Positions 25,388 through 33,918 of a stretch of DNA of 43,504 nt are shown here, piece after piece. Each line of letters begins with the position of its first letter. Positions within the stretch are counted from its first letter, which is position 1. The notes beneath the pieces are model-generated. The model searched no databases, was not told the DNA's origin, and worked only from the letters and a program-made list of their open reading frames with translations. The stretch comes from Glutamicibacter sp. MNS18 (GTDB taxonomy: Bacteria > Actinomycetota > Actinomycetes > Actinomycetales > Micrococcaceae), in the NCBI RefSeq assembly GCF_026107515.2, contig NZ_JAPCHW010000019.1, forward strand, positions 1 to 43,504. Reading direction: 5' to 3'. The position numbers were made by a program, and so were the translations under genes.

Positions 25388-26425
25388 ATGACCGCGACCG
25401 AAAGTACACGACGCGCCGAGCGTACCGGGGCGCTGGGCAAACTGGGGCTCTGTGCCGGGTTGCTGGTGCTGTTGTTGTGCGCCGTGCTGGCCTCGCTGCT
25501 CTTCGGCGCGCGGACGATTCCGTTCGGCGCCCTGATCGAGGCGTTGACCCAATTCGACGCCGCCAACCCCGAACATGCGGTGGTTCATTCGCGGATTGCA
25601 CGCACCGTGGGAGCGCTGGTGGTCGGCGCCGCCCTGGGGCTTTCCGGTGCCGGGATGCAGGGGTTGACCCGTAATCCGTTGGCCGATGCCGGCATCCTGG
25701 GGCTGAATGCCGGTTCCGCACTGGCCGTGGTGGGCCTGGTGGCCCTGGGCGGGGCGGTCAGCCTGGGATCGATGATGCTGGCCGCGTTCATCGGCGCGGC
25801 CGTGGTGATGCTGCTGGTCTACCTGCTGGCCAGCATCGGCCGCGAGGGGGCCACCCCGATCAAGCTGGCGCTGGCCGGGGCGGCGCTGGCCGTGGGGCTG
25901 ACGGCGATGACCAACGCGGTGATGATGGTCTCGCGCGCCTCGCTGGATGAATTCCGTTTCTGGCAGGTGGGCTCCCTGGCCGCGCGCGGGGTGGACACCT
26001 ATCTGGCGGCGCTGCCGCTGGTGCTGCTCGGTACGCTGATCGTGCTGCTCACCGCGCGGGTCTCCAACGCCGTGTCGATGGGGGATGACACCGCCACCGC
26101 CCTGGGATTCAACCTGGGACGGATGCGGCTGTTCGGCTCGCTGGGCATCGTGCTGCTGGCCGGCAGCGCCACCGCGGTGGCCGGGCCCATCGGGTTCGTC
26201 GGGCTGATGATCCCGCATGCGGTGCGGCTGCTGCTGGGCGCGGACTACCGCTGGCTGATGCCCGGCTCGCTGATCGCCGGACCGATCCTGCTGCTGGCCG
26301 CCGACGTGGCCGGGCGGGTCATCGCCCCGCCCGGCGAGATCCAGGTCGGGGTGATGTGCGCGGTGCTCGGTGCGCCGCTGTTCATCATCCTGATGCGCCG
26401 CGGACTGACCGGGGTGAAACTATGA
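25388..26425 (+). CDS. Ferric-siderophore ABC permease, FecCD type (first)
   Basis: 345-residue permease of the BtuC/FecCD family with about nine to ten helices. Typical segments are the early RIARTVGALVVGAALGLSG, GMQGLTRNPLADAGILGLNAG, and the cytosolic coupling region GFVGLMIPHAVRLLLGADYRWLMP (cited here in parts). It forms one half of the membrane channel with the next gene product. ATG at 25388 has AGGAAG 3-4 bases upstream. Its stop overlaps the next start by 4 bases. Confidence 0.9.
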   Translation: MTATESTRRAERTGALGKLGLCAGLLVLLLCAVLASLLFGARTIPFGALIEALTQFDAANPEHAVVHSRIARTVGALVVGAALGLSGAGMQGLTRNPLADAGILGLNAGSALAVVGLVALGGAVSLGSMMLAAFIGAAVVMLLVYLLASIGREGATPIKLALAGAALAVGLTAMTNAVMMVSRASLDEFRFWQVGSLAARGVDTYLAALPLVLLGTLIVLLTARVSNAVSMGDDTATALGFNLGRMRLFGSLGIVLLAGSATAVAGPIGFVGLMIPHAVRLLLGADYRWLMPGSLIAGPILLLAADVAGRVIAPPGEIQVGVMCAVLGAPLFIILMRRGLTGVKL

Positions 26426-27462
26426 TTCCAGCCAGGACCGCCCAGACCGCTGCCGCCCCGGCAACGCGCCGGCGCCGCCGCCCGGTGGCCCGTTGCGCCG
26501 CCTGGCTCGCAGCCGTGCTATTGCTGGCCGCCGCGGCCTACATCTTCGCCGGTCGTGATGCGCTGCCGGCCGGGCAGGTGCTGCAGGTGCTCGGCGGGCA
26601 GAGCGTTCCGGGCACCGGTTTCATCCTGCTTGAGGACCGGCTGCCGCGGCTGGTGGTCGGGATCCTGGCCGGGGCCGGGTTCGGCATCTCCGGGTCGCTC
26701 TTCCAACGCTGGCTGGGCAACCCGCTGGCAAGTCCCGATGTGATCGGCATCGGCTACGGGGCGGCCACCGCCACGATCGTTGCCATGATCTACCTCGGGC
26801 TCACCGGATGGGGGCTGAACCTGGCCGCGTTGGCCGGCGGGCTGGGGGTCGCGGCGCTGATCTACTGGCTGTCGGCCTCCGGCAGCCGCACCGGGCCGCG
26901 GCTGATCCTGGCCGGGCTGGCCATCGGCGCCATGCTGCAGGCGGTCATCCAGTTCCTGCTCACCCAGGCGCAGTTGAACACCGCGGCCGACGCGATCCGC
27001 TGGCTGACCGGTTCACTGGCCCCGAGCACCTGGGAGAAGGCCTGGGTGCTGCTCATCGCGCTGGGGCTGGTCGGGGCGCTGCTGCCGCTGGTGATCCGGC
27101 AGCTGAAACTGCTGGAACTGGGCGAGGACGCGGCCGCCGCGCTGGGCCTGCGCGTGGGCTCGGCACGGATGCTGCTGGTCCTCGTCGCCGTGGCGATGGG
27201 CGCCATCCCGGTGGCGGTCACCGGACCACTGGCCTTCGTGGCCTTCCTGGCCGGTCCGATCACCGCGGCGTTGACCCGCGGGGCGATCAACATCGGCCTG
27301 GCGGCCCTGACCGGCGCGGTCATCGTCACGGTGGCGAACTTCCTGGCCGCCAACCTGTTCGCGGACCTGTCCTTGCCGGTGGGAGTCATCACCGGAGCAT
27401 TCGGCGCACCGTTCCTGATCTGGGTCCTGGTGCGTGCCAACTCTAGAGGAAACGGGGGATAA
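26422..27462 (+). CDS. Ferric-siderophore ABC permease, FecCD type (second)
   Basis: 346-residue FecCD permease. It shows LPRLVVGILAGAGFGISGSLF, the NPLASPDVIGIGYGA segment and a later ALGLRVGSARMLLV, as expected. The start ATG at 26422 overlaps the previous TGA (ATGA, 26422-26425); an open upstream stretch is only the overlap with the previous gene. It should pair with the first permease as a heterodimer. The start of the ATPase-reductase gene follows 3 bases after its stop. Confidence 0.9.
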   Translation: MIPARTAQTAAAPATRRRRRPVARCAAWLAAVLLLAAAAYIFAGRDALPAGQVLQVLGGQSVPGTGFILLEDRLPRLVVGILAGAGFGISGSLFQRWLGNPLASPDVIGIGYGAATATIVAMIYLGLTGWGLNLAALAGGLGVAALIYWLSASGSRTGPRLILAGLAIGAMLQAVIQFLLTQAQLNTAADAIRWLTGSLAPSTWEKAWVLLIALGLVGALLPLVIRQLKLLELGEDAAAALGLRVGSARMLLVLVAVAMGAIPVAVTGPLAFVAFLAGPITAALTRGAINIGLAALTGAVIVTVANFLAANLFADLSLPVGVITGAFGAPFLIWVLVRANSRGNGG

Positions 27463-27465
27463 CCC

Positions 27466-29388
27466 ATGGCCGAATTGGAGGCCACCGGCCTGACCTTGGC
27501 CTATGACAAGGTCACCATCGTCGACGAGCTCTCGCTGCAGATCCCCACCGGGGAAGTGACCATGGTGGTGGGGGCCAACGGCTGCGGCAAATCCACGCTG
27601 CTGCGGGCCCTGGCCCGGCTGTTGAAACCCGCCGGTGGGCAGGTGCTGCTGGACGGGTCCGATATCCACACCCGCCCGGCCAAGGAGGTGGCCAAGCTGC
27701 TGGGGCTGCTGCCGCAGACCCCCAACGCCCCGGAAGGCATAACGGTGCGCGAACTGGTCAGCCGGGGACGCTACCCGCACCAGGGCTGGTTCAAGCGCTT
27801 CTCCGCCGAGGACGAGGCCGCGGTGGCCCGTGCGCTGGCGATGACCCGCACCACCGAGCTGGCCGACCGGCCGGTGGACGAGCTCTCCGGCGGGCAGCGC
27901 CAACGTGTCTGGATCGCGATGGCGCTGGCCCAGGAAACCGGGCTGCTGCTGCTGGACGAGCCCACCACCTACCTGGACATCGCCCACCAGCTCGAGGTGC
28001 TGGACACCATCGCCGAACTGAACCGCACCCGCGGGATCACCGTGGTCATCGTGCTGCATGATTTGAACCTGGCCGCACGCTACGCCGACCACCTGGTGGC
28101 GTTGAAGGACGGCAAGATCCACGCCGCGGGCCACCCCAGTGTGGTGGTCACCGAGCAGATGGTCAAGGAGGTGTTCGGGATGCCCTCGCGGGTGATCCCG
28201 GACCCGGTGGCCGGCACCCCGCTGGTGCTGCCGATCGGCAAGCACCGGGTGCTACGCGCCGAAACCCTGCTGGCCGCCAAGGGGATCAAGCGCCGTGAAC
28301 CGGCGGTGGTGGCCGCCGCGTCGGACACCGCCGGCACCCGGCGCGTCGCCTCCGGCCCGTCGGCGGCGACCGGTCTGGGCGAAGTCCGCGACGAACTGCG
28401 CCCGAGCCACGAACACTGCGCGACCCTGGCCTTCCAGACCGAGGTCATCCGCGCCGAGAAGCTCTCCGATTCCTTCCGCCGGATCACCCTCAGCGGACCG
28501 GATCTGGAGCATTTCGGAACCAACTCGCATCCCCTGGACCTGCGCATCAAGCTGCTGCTGGCCGCCGGCGCCGCGGACGGGTTGCCCGCCGAACTGGCGA
28601 CCATGCGACCGCAGGGGCTGACCAGCCCGTCGGACGTCGCCGGCTGGTACCAGCGCTGGTTGCAGATCGACCCGGCGCAGCGCGGGGTCATGCGCACCTA
28701 CACGGTGCGAGCCTGGCGCGAGGCGGGGCACCGCGACAACCTTTCGGAGGATGCGCCGGAACTGGATGTGGATTTTGTCCTGCACGGGCAGTACGTGGAC
28801 GGGCACCTGCAGGGTGGGCCGGCCACCGAATTCGGCGCCAACGCCAAGATCGGGGACCGGCTGCTGCTGCTCGGGCCGAACAAGGCGCTGACCGATGCCA
28901 GCTACGGCGGCATCGAGTTCCGCCCCGGATCGGCAAGCCGGGTGCTGCTGGTCGGTGATGAAACCGCCGCACCGGCGATCTGCTCGATCCTCGAGGCCCT
29001 GCCCTCGACGGTCACCGGCCAGGCCTTCATCGAGGTCCCTGAAGCCGGGGACATCCTGGGTTCCAGCACCGCTTCCGGGGTCTCGCTGCACTGGCTGACC
29101 CGGGGCACCGCCGCGCACGGGGAATTGCTGGAAGCCGCAGTGCGCGACGCGGTGGCGATTCCCGCCGCCGGGGTGGTGGAAACCAACACCGACCCGGAGG
29201 ATATCGACGTGGATTCCACGATCCTGTGGGAAACCGGGCAGAACCCCGCCGGCCCGTTCTACGCCTGGATCGCCGGGGAAGCCTCGGTGGTCAAGAGCCT
29301 GCGCCGGTACCTGGTGCGTGATGTGGGCATCGACCGCAAGCAGGTGGCGTTCATGGGCTACTGGCGCCAGGGCAAGAGCGAGAACTGA
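27466..29388 (+). CDS. Fused siderophore-import ATPase and siderophore-interacting reductase
   Basis: 640-residue protein with two parts. Residues 1-265 are a FecE/FepC-type ATPase: Walker [10 protein letters not shown] (36-44), signature LSGGQRQR (about 139-146), Walker [10 protein letters not shown] (about 159-167) and switch LHDLN. Residues about 265-315 are a variable Ala-rich linker. Residues about 322-640 are a siderophore-interacting (SIP/ViuB) flavin reductase: flavin motif RTYTVR (about 408-413), [19 protein letters not shown]-side GDETAAPA (about 496-504) and the closing GYWRQGK. One chain would therefore power uptake and reduce the ferric siderophore as it enters. ATG at 27466 has GGGGG upstream. 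No stop or frameshift separates the halves. Confidence 0.92.
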   Translation: MAELEATGLTLAYDKVTIVDELSLQIPTGEVTMVVGANGCGKSTLLRALARLLKPAGGQVLLDGSDIHTRPAKEVAKLLGLLPQTPNAPEGITVRELVSRGRYPHQGWFKRFSAEDEAAVARALAMTRTTELADRPVDELSGGQRQRVWIAMALAQETGLLLLDEPTTYLDIAHQLEVLDTIAELNRTRGITVVIVLHDLNLAARYADHLVALKDGKIHAAGHPSVVVTEQMVKEVFGMPSRVIPDPVAGTPLVLPIGKHRVLRAETLLAAKGIKRREPAVVAAASDTAGTRRVASGPSAATGLGEVRDELRPSHEHCATLAFQTEVIRAEKLSDSFRRITLSGPDLEHFGTNSHPLDLRIKLLLAAGAADGLPAELATMRPQGLTSPSDVAGWYQRWLQIDPAQRGVMRTYTVRAWREAGHRDNLSEDAPELDVDFVLHGQYVDGHLQGGPATEFGANAKIGDRLLLLGPNKALTDASYGGIEFRPGSASRVLLVGDETAAPAICSILEALPSTVTGQAFIEVPEAGDILGSSTASGVSLHWLTRGTAAHGELLEAAVRDAVAIPAAGVVETNTDPEDIDVDSTILWETGQNPAGPFYAWIAGEASVVKSLRRYLVRDVGIDRKQVAFMGYWRQGKSEN

Positions 29389-29418
29389 CCCGCACGGTTC
29401 GGGCAGTTGCAGTGCCCC

Positions 29419-29457
29419 GGCGGGCCCGGAGGGTGGGAACCACCTTTCGGGCCCGCC
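29419..29457. terminator. Terminator after siderophore-uptake operon
   Basis: A 10-bp perfect GC stem (29419-29428 with 29448-29457) encloses a second short stem, GGTGG with CCACC. It lies 31 bases past the stop and before the convergent marR-like gene. Confidence 0.65.
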
Positions 29458-29492
29458 GCCGCATTTAACGGCATCGCCTGCCGGTGGCCGGG

Positions 29493-29960
29493 TCAGCGGT
29501 GGAGATGCTGGTCCTCGTCCTGGACCAGCGAACCGAGGATCCGGCGCAGTTCCTGCTGGTCGTTGGCATCGAGCCGGGAGAAGAAGTCGTTCATCTGCAC
29601 CCGCCGGTCCTCACGGATCAGGGTGCTCAGCTCACGGCCCCGGTCGGTCAGCGTGATGATCCAGGCGCGGCGGTCGGAGGGATCGGGTGTGCGCTGCACC
29701 AGGGCCTTGTCCTGGAGCTGGTCCACCACCTCGGTGGCCGAGCGGGCGGCGATGCGCAGCTGTTCGGCCAACTGCGAATTACGCAGACCCCCTGCCGAGT
29801 CCGGGTACTGCGCGGCGGCGCGCGCCAGCAACATCATCGCGCGGGCCTGATGTGGGGTGATCCCGTGCGGGTGCAGGGCCGCCGATGTCTGCTTCCTCAC
29901 GGCCCGGGAAACCCGGTGGAACAGGGAAGCCAAGTCGGGCTGGGAATTTGCATCAGGCAT
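29493..29960 (-). CDS. MarR-family regulator, divergent from ABC exporter
   Basis: 155-residue winged-helix regulator. The DNA-binding part reads LRNSQLAEQLRIAARSATEVVDQL, then the wing DPSDRRAWIITLTDRG, as in MarR. Probably a repressor relieved by a small lipophilic compound. Start ATG at 29960 has no ribosome site, but -10 TATTCT ends 6 bases before it with TTGAAA 18 bases further up, so the mRNA is probably leaderless. It is divergent from the ABC exporter, whose control region carries the palindrome GAGGTTACCTC. Confidence 0.88.
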   Translation of the reverse strand: MPDANSQPDLASLFHRVSRAVRKQTSAALHPHGITPHQARAMMLLARAAAQYPDSAGGLRNSQLAEQLRIAARSATEVVDQLQDKALVQRTPDPSDRRAWIITLTDRGRELSTLIREDRRVQMNDFFSRLDANDQQELRRILGSLVQDEDQHLHR

Positions 29961-29966
29961 AGGTCA

Positions 29967-29996
29967 AGAATAGGCGACTGGAGCCGAAGTTTTCAA
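29967..29996 (-). promoter_or_regulatory. Promoter of leaderless marR-like gene
   Basis: Minus-strand -35 TTGAAA (29991-29996), 18-base spacer, -10 TATTCT (29967-29972). The A of ATG at 29960 sits where transcription should start. Confidence 0.65.
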
Positions 29997-30012
29997 GATG
30001 CAACCACATAGT

Positions 30013-30032
30013 GAGGTTACCTCTGTTATTAT
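30013..30032 (+). promoter_or_regulatory. ABC exporter promoter and candidate MarR operator
   Basis: Palindrome GAGGT-T-ACCTC (30013-30023) lies directly upstream of an extended -10, TG-T-TATTAT (30024-30032), on the plus strand. A regulator bound to the palindrome would cover the promoter. No good -35 is present, in line with an extended -10 type. Confidence 0.5.
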
Positions 30033-30064
30033 GGTGTCAGACTTACCGTACTAAGGAGGTGCCC

Positions 30065-31915
30065 ATGAGTGAACCTCATTTCGGGCCACCGCGCGAAGGC
30101 CGCCCGCAATCCGGGGCCGATCGCCGGAAGATGCGCCAGGACCGTAACCAGCTCGAAGAGCATCCCGTGTCCCTGCGCAGGATCGGCGCATTGTTCGCGC
30201 CGCACCGCGGAACCCTGGTCGTGGTGGTGGCGCTGATTGTCGCTGCCTCGCTGATCGGGTTGATCCAGCCCTTTATCGTCCGCGACCTGATCGACCATGC
30301 CATTCCCGAACAGGATGTCGCAGCGCTGCTGGCCGGTGCCGGCGGGCTGGTGGGTATCGCGGTGCTCACCGCGCTGCTCGGGGTCATCCAGACCTGGCGG
30401 GCCACGCTGATGGGGCAGCAGGTGATGCATGGGCTACGCACCTCGCTCTTCACGCACCTGCAGCGCCAGTCGCTGGGTTTCTTCACCCGGGCCCGCTCCG
30501 GCGAGGTCCAGTCCCGGCTCATTAATGACGTCGGGCAAATGCAATCTGTGGTGACCTCCTCGGCCACCTCGATCGCCTCGAACTTCACCACCGTGGTGGC
30601 GACCGCGGCCGCGATGGTGGCGATCTCCTGGCGGCTGAGCCTGATCTCGTTGGTGGTCCTGCCCCCGGCGATCCTGCTCACCCGCCAGGTGGCCAATCTG
30701 CGGCGGGCGATCACCTCCCGGCGGCAGGCCGAGATGTCCACGCTGACCTCGCTGATCGAGGAGCGGCTGAGTATTTCGGGGGTGCGTCTGGCCAAGCTGA
30801 TGGGCACCACCGATGACGATTCGCGGCGGTTCGCCGAGTCCAGTGGGCGGTTGATCGACCTGGAGATGCGCAGCCAGCTGGCCGGGCGGTGGCGGATGGC
30901 CACCATGTCGGTGATCTTCTCGGTGGTCCCCGCGGTGCTCTACCTGGCAGCGGGACTGCCGGCAACCTCCGGCGGGATGACCATCGGTACGCTGGTGGCC
31001 TTCACCGGGCTGCAGGCCGGGATCTTCCGCCCGGTCATGGGGTTGATGGGGGTCTCGGTGCAATGGGTTTCGGCCCTGGCCCTGTTCAGCCGCGTCTTCG
31101 AGTACCTGGATGCGGACGAATCGCTGCCGGTCCCGGATAAGCCGCAACGCCTGGTTCGGGAGAAGGTGCGTGGCGAGGTGAACCTGGAACAGGTGGAATT
31201 CCGGTATCCGGGTGCCGAACTGCCCACCTTGCAGGGCATCAACCTGCAATTACCGGCGGGGCGGACCACCGCCGTCGTCGGGGCCACGGGATCGGGCAAA
31301 TCCACGCTCGGTTCGCTCATTGCCCGGTTGGCTGACCCCGGCGCCGGGTCGGTCACGTTGGACGGATACGACCTGCGGGACCTGGAACCCGGTGACCTGG
31401 CTTCGGTTATCGGAGTGGTCTCCCAGGAGAGCTACCTGCTGCATGGCACCGTCCGCCAGAACCTGGAGTGGGCAGCCCCGGGGGCCAGCGAGGAGCGGAT
31501 CTGGTCCGCACTGCAGGGTGCGCAGATTGCCGAACTGATCAGCTCGCTGCCGCAGGGGCTGGATACCATGGTGGGCCAGCGCGGCCACCGCTTCTCCGGG
31601 GGAGAGCAGCAACGGCTGGCCATCGCCCGCACGATGCTGCGTGATCCGAAGGTGTTGGTGCTCGACGAGGCGACCAGCGCGCTGGACACGGTCACCGAGT
31701 CGTTGGTGCAAGAGGCGCTGGACCGGCTGTCGAACGGGCGCACCACGCTGCTGATCGCCCACCGGCTGAGCACCATCGCCCGGGCGGAGAATATCGTGGT
31801 GCTGGACGCCGGACGGATTGTCGAATCCGGGAGCTTTGACGAGCTGGCCGATGCGGCAGGACCGTTCGCCCGGCTGCTGGAGGGCAGCGACTACGCGCAG
31901 CGGGTCAGCAGCTAG
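30065..31915 (+). CDS. ABC exporter, fused membrane and ATPase domains
   Basis: 616-residue half-transporter of the MsbA/LmrA type. Six membrane helices occupy about residues 40-320, starting LRRIGALFAPHRGTLV. The ATPase part carries Walker A GATGSGKST (about 406-414), signature FSGGEQQR (about 510), Walker B VLVLDEATS and switch IAHRLST. It exports a lipophilic compound, possibly a drug, as a homodimer. ATG at 30065 has an ideal AAGGAGG 5 bases upstream. A regulator gene lies on each side, which suggests inducible efflux. Its last 11 bases overlap the end of the convergent second marR-like gene. Confidence 0.92.
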   Translation: MSEPHFGPPREGRPQSGADRRKMRQDRNQLEEHPVSLRRIGALFAPHRGTLVVVVALIVAASLIGLIQPFIVRDLIDHAIPEQDVAALLAGAGGLVGIAVLTALLGVIQTWRATLMGQQVMHGLRTSLFTHLQRQSLGFFTRARSGEVQSRLINDVGQMQSVVTSSATSIASNFTTVVATAAAMVAISWRLSLISLVVLPPAILLTRQVANLRRAITSRRQAEMSTLTSLIEERLSISGVRLAKLMGTTDDDSRRFAESSGRLIDLEMRSQLAGRWRMATMSVIFSVVPAVLYLAAGLPATSGGMTIGTLVAFTGLQAGIFRPVMGLMGVSVQWVSALALFSRVFEYLDADESLPVPDKPQRLVREKVRGEVNLEQVEFRYPGAELPTLQGINLQLPAGRTTAVVGATGSGKSTLGSLIARLADPGAGSVTLDGYDLRDLEPGDLASVIGVVSQESYLLHGTVRQNLEWAAPGASEERIWSALQGAQIAELISSLPQGLDTMVGQRGHRFSGGEQQRLAIARTMLRDPKVLVLDEATSALDTVTESLVQEALDRLSNGRTTLLIAHRLSTIARAENIVVLDAGRIVESGSFDELADAAGPFARLLEGSDYAQRVSS

Positions 31916-32393
31916 GCCCGGTCTCCACCGCCGAGCGTTCCCCCAGCCCGCCAAGGATCCGTTCCAGCGATTTCTCCAGCACCGCGCGTTCCGAAGGGTC
32001 CAACTGGTCGAAGAGCGCTTCGCGAATGAAGGTGACATGGCTGGGCGCGGCATCTCGGATGGCCTGCCAGCCGGCACCGGTCAGGCTGATCAGCTGTCCG
32101 CGACCATCCTGCGCGTCGGTGCAACGGCTGATCAGGCCCTTGCCTTCCATGCGGCGCAGCAGGTGGGATAGTCTGGAGCGGTCCCACCCCAGTTCGGCGG
32201 CCAGGGCCGCGGGACGCAGTGGGCCGTTGCCCGTCTCGGATAGCGTGGCCAGCACCGAATACTCGCCGGACTGCATCGCCGAATCACGGGATAGCTGGCG
32301 GTCCATGGCGCTGGGGAACTGCCACAGGAACTCCCGGATGGTCCTCCATAGGCGCTGCTCCTGGTCGTCGAGCCAGCGGGTTTCTTCGCTCAC
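31905..32393 (-). CDS. MarR-family regulator, convergent with ABC exporter
   Basis: 162-residue MarR-like regulator. Helix-turn-helix region LRPAALAAELGWDRSRLSHLLRRMEGKGLI followed by wing DAQDGRGQLISLTGAG. An aromatic N-terminal helix (DQEQRLWRTIREFLWQFP) would form the dimer. GTG at 32393 is the start, with AGGA 9 bases upstream. The promoter region contains two TGACG-type palindromes around a strong promoter, pointing to self-repression. It may also act on the exporter next door or on the reductase gene at 32758. Confidence 0.88.
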   Translation of the reverse strand: MSEETRWLDDQEQRLWRTIREFLWQFPSAMDRQLSRDSAMQSGEYSVLATLSETGNGPLRPAALAAELGWDRSRLSHLLRRMEGKGLISRCTDAQDGRGQLISLTGAGWQAIRDAAPSHVTFIREALFDQLDPSERAVLEKSLERILGGLGERSAVETGPSC

Positions 32394-32438
32394 TTCTGTT
32401 TCCTCTCCTTGGCCGGAACACCGGATCGCCATAATTTG

Positions 32439-32450
32439 TTGACGTATCAA
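32439..32450. promoter_or_regulatory. Candidate MarR operator 1
   Basis: TTGACGTATCAA, arms TTGA and TCAA; it touches the -10 of the marR-like promoter, so bound protein would block RNA polymerase. Confidence 0.45.
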
Positions 32451-32478
32451 TTATCTCGTGTAGTGTGGGATTTGGCAA
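32450..32478 (-). promoter_or_regulatory. Promoter of second marR-like gene
   Basis: Minus-strand -35 TTGCCA (32473-32478), 17-base spacer, -10 GATAAT (32450-32455); about 57 bases before the GTG start. Confidence 0.65.
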
Positions 32479-32484
32479 ACATGA

Positions 32485-32496
32485 ATGACGCGTCAA
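32485..32496. promoter_or_regulatory. Candidate MarR operator 2
   Basis: Perfect 10-base palindrome TGACGCGTCA (32486-32495), related to operator 1 through the TGACG half and lying upstream of the -35. Centres of the two sites are 46 bases apart. Confidence 0.45.
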
Positions 32497-32757
32497 TCTC
32501 AAGGTGGCCCACTGGATGCTGGATTGCGCCGGGCGAGCCGCCCCAGGCTTGATTGGCCCAAGGCTGGTCCAGCTCGCCACCGGGGCCCGGGGCCCTGGCC
32601 ACGGTCAGCCAGGACGCAAGCGCCGACGACCATGATCGCCGGGCGAAGGGCCCCCACGGTGGTTCCCATCGGGGCCAGGGCCTGGTTTTTTGACCGATTT
32701 CACCCCAGCGCCACCGCAACAGGCTAGTCTGTGGCCAAGTACCTTCAGGAGGGCATC

Positions 32758-33870
32758 ATGAACCAGCAGTATTCCACCAAGGGAAGCTACGTCACCGGTG
32801 GTGAATTCACCCGGGACACCAACTACATCCAGGACCGGATCCTGGCCGCTGACACGGACCTATCCCAGGCCCATGGGGAGCCCGGCAGTTCCATCGGGCA
32901 TCCCGATGCCCCGCTGGGCGAAGGGGCGCAGGTATGGCCCGTGGAGGCCGGGCGTTATCGGTTGGTGGCCGCGAGGGCATGCCCCTGGGCGAACCGCACG
33001 CTGATCGTACGCCGACTGTTGGGGTTGGAGGACGCGATCTGTGTGGGATTGCCCGGGCCGACCCACGATGCGCGCAGTTGGACCTTTGACCTGGATCCCG
33101 AGGGCCGTGACCCGGTGTTGGGCACCGAACGCATCCAGGAGAACTACTTCAAGCGATTTGCCGACTACCCGCGCGGCATCACCGTGCCGGCGATCGTGGA
33201 TATCCCCACCGGTGCCGTGGTCACCAACGACTACCCGCAAATCACCTGGGACTTCTCCACCCAGTGGAAGGCCTTCCACCGTGAAGGTGCACCGAACCTT
33301 GTGCCGGCGGACCAGCTGGAGCAGATGCTGCCGCTGATCAAGCGGATCTTCACCGAGGTCAACAACGGCGTGTACCGTGCCGGCTTCGCCGGAAGCCAGC
33401 AGGCCTACGACGACGCCTTCGACCGGCTTTTCACCGCCTTGGACTATCTGGAGGACCGCCTGGCCACCCGGCGCTACCTCATGGGCGACCACATCACCGA
33501 GGCCGATGTACGGTTGTTCACCACCCTGGTCCGCTTCGACCCGGTCTACCACGGGCACTTCAAGACCAATCGCAACCGCCTGACGGATATGCCGAATCTC
33601 TGGGGCTATGCCCGGGACCTGTTTCAGACCCCGGGGTTCGGCGACACCGTGGACTTCGAGCAGATCAAGGCGCACTACTACGTGGTGCACGAGGATATCA
33701 ACCCCACCGGGATCATCCCGCGGGGACCACTGCTGGACGGGTGGCTGGAATCCCACGGCCGGCAGGCGCTGGCCGATGGCCCGCAATTCCTGGACGGCAC
33801 CGCGCCGGATCCGGTACGCCCCGCGGAGCGGGTGCAGGCCGGCCATAACCCGCTGTACCCGGCGGCCTAG
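32758..33870 (+). CDS. Glutathionyl-hydroquinone reductase-like (GST, ECM4/YqjG type)
   Basis: 370-residue protein of the Xi/ECM4 glutathione-transferase group, which removes a thiol adduct from hydroquinones. Catalytic Cys75 is in RACPWANR and the C-terminal helical domain shows YLMGDHITEADVRLFTTLVRFDPVY, both diagnostic. Actinobacteria of this kind usually make mycothiol and not glutathione, so a mycothiol adduct is the likelier substrate (inference). ATG at 32758 has AGGAGG 5 bases upstream. It stands alone, downstream of the second marR-like gene's control region. Confidence 0.85.
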   Translation: MNQQYSTKGSYVTGGEFTRDTNYIQDRILAADTDLSQAHGEPGSSIGHPDAPLGEGAQVWPVEAGRYRLVAARACPWANRTLIVRRLLGLEDAICVGLPGPTHDARSWTFDLDPEGRDPVLGTERIQENYFKRFADYPRGITVPAIVDIPTGAVVTNDYPQITWDFSTQWKAFHREGAPNLVPADQLEQMLPLIKRIFTEVNNGVYRAGFAGSQQAYDDAFDRLFTALDYLEDRLATRRYLMGDHITEADVRLFTTLVRFDPVYHGHFKTNRNRLTDMPNLWGYARDLFQTPGFGDTVDFEQIKAHYYVVHEDINPTGIIPRGPLLDGWLESHGRQALADGPQFLDGTAPDPVRPAERVQAGHNPLYPAA

Positions 33871-33918
33871 ATCCGCCACTGCGTCCGGAGCCGTTGGCTG
33901 CGACCCCGGTCGCCTGCA

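Larger units (their letters stand above)
32394..32757. other. Intergenic region: regulator promoter, then no gene
   Basis: The first 100 bases hold the second marR promoter and its two palindromes (entries below). The remaining 260 bases before the reductase gene are GC-rich and rich in short inverted repeats such as CCAGGGCCTGG next to T6 (about 32675-32690). No gene is supported there; the T-run could end a short transcript. Confidence 0.5.
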
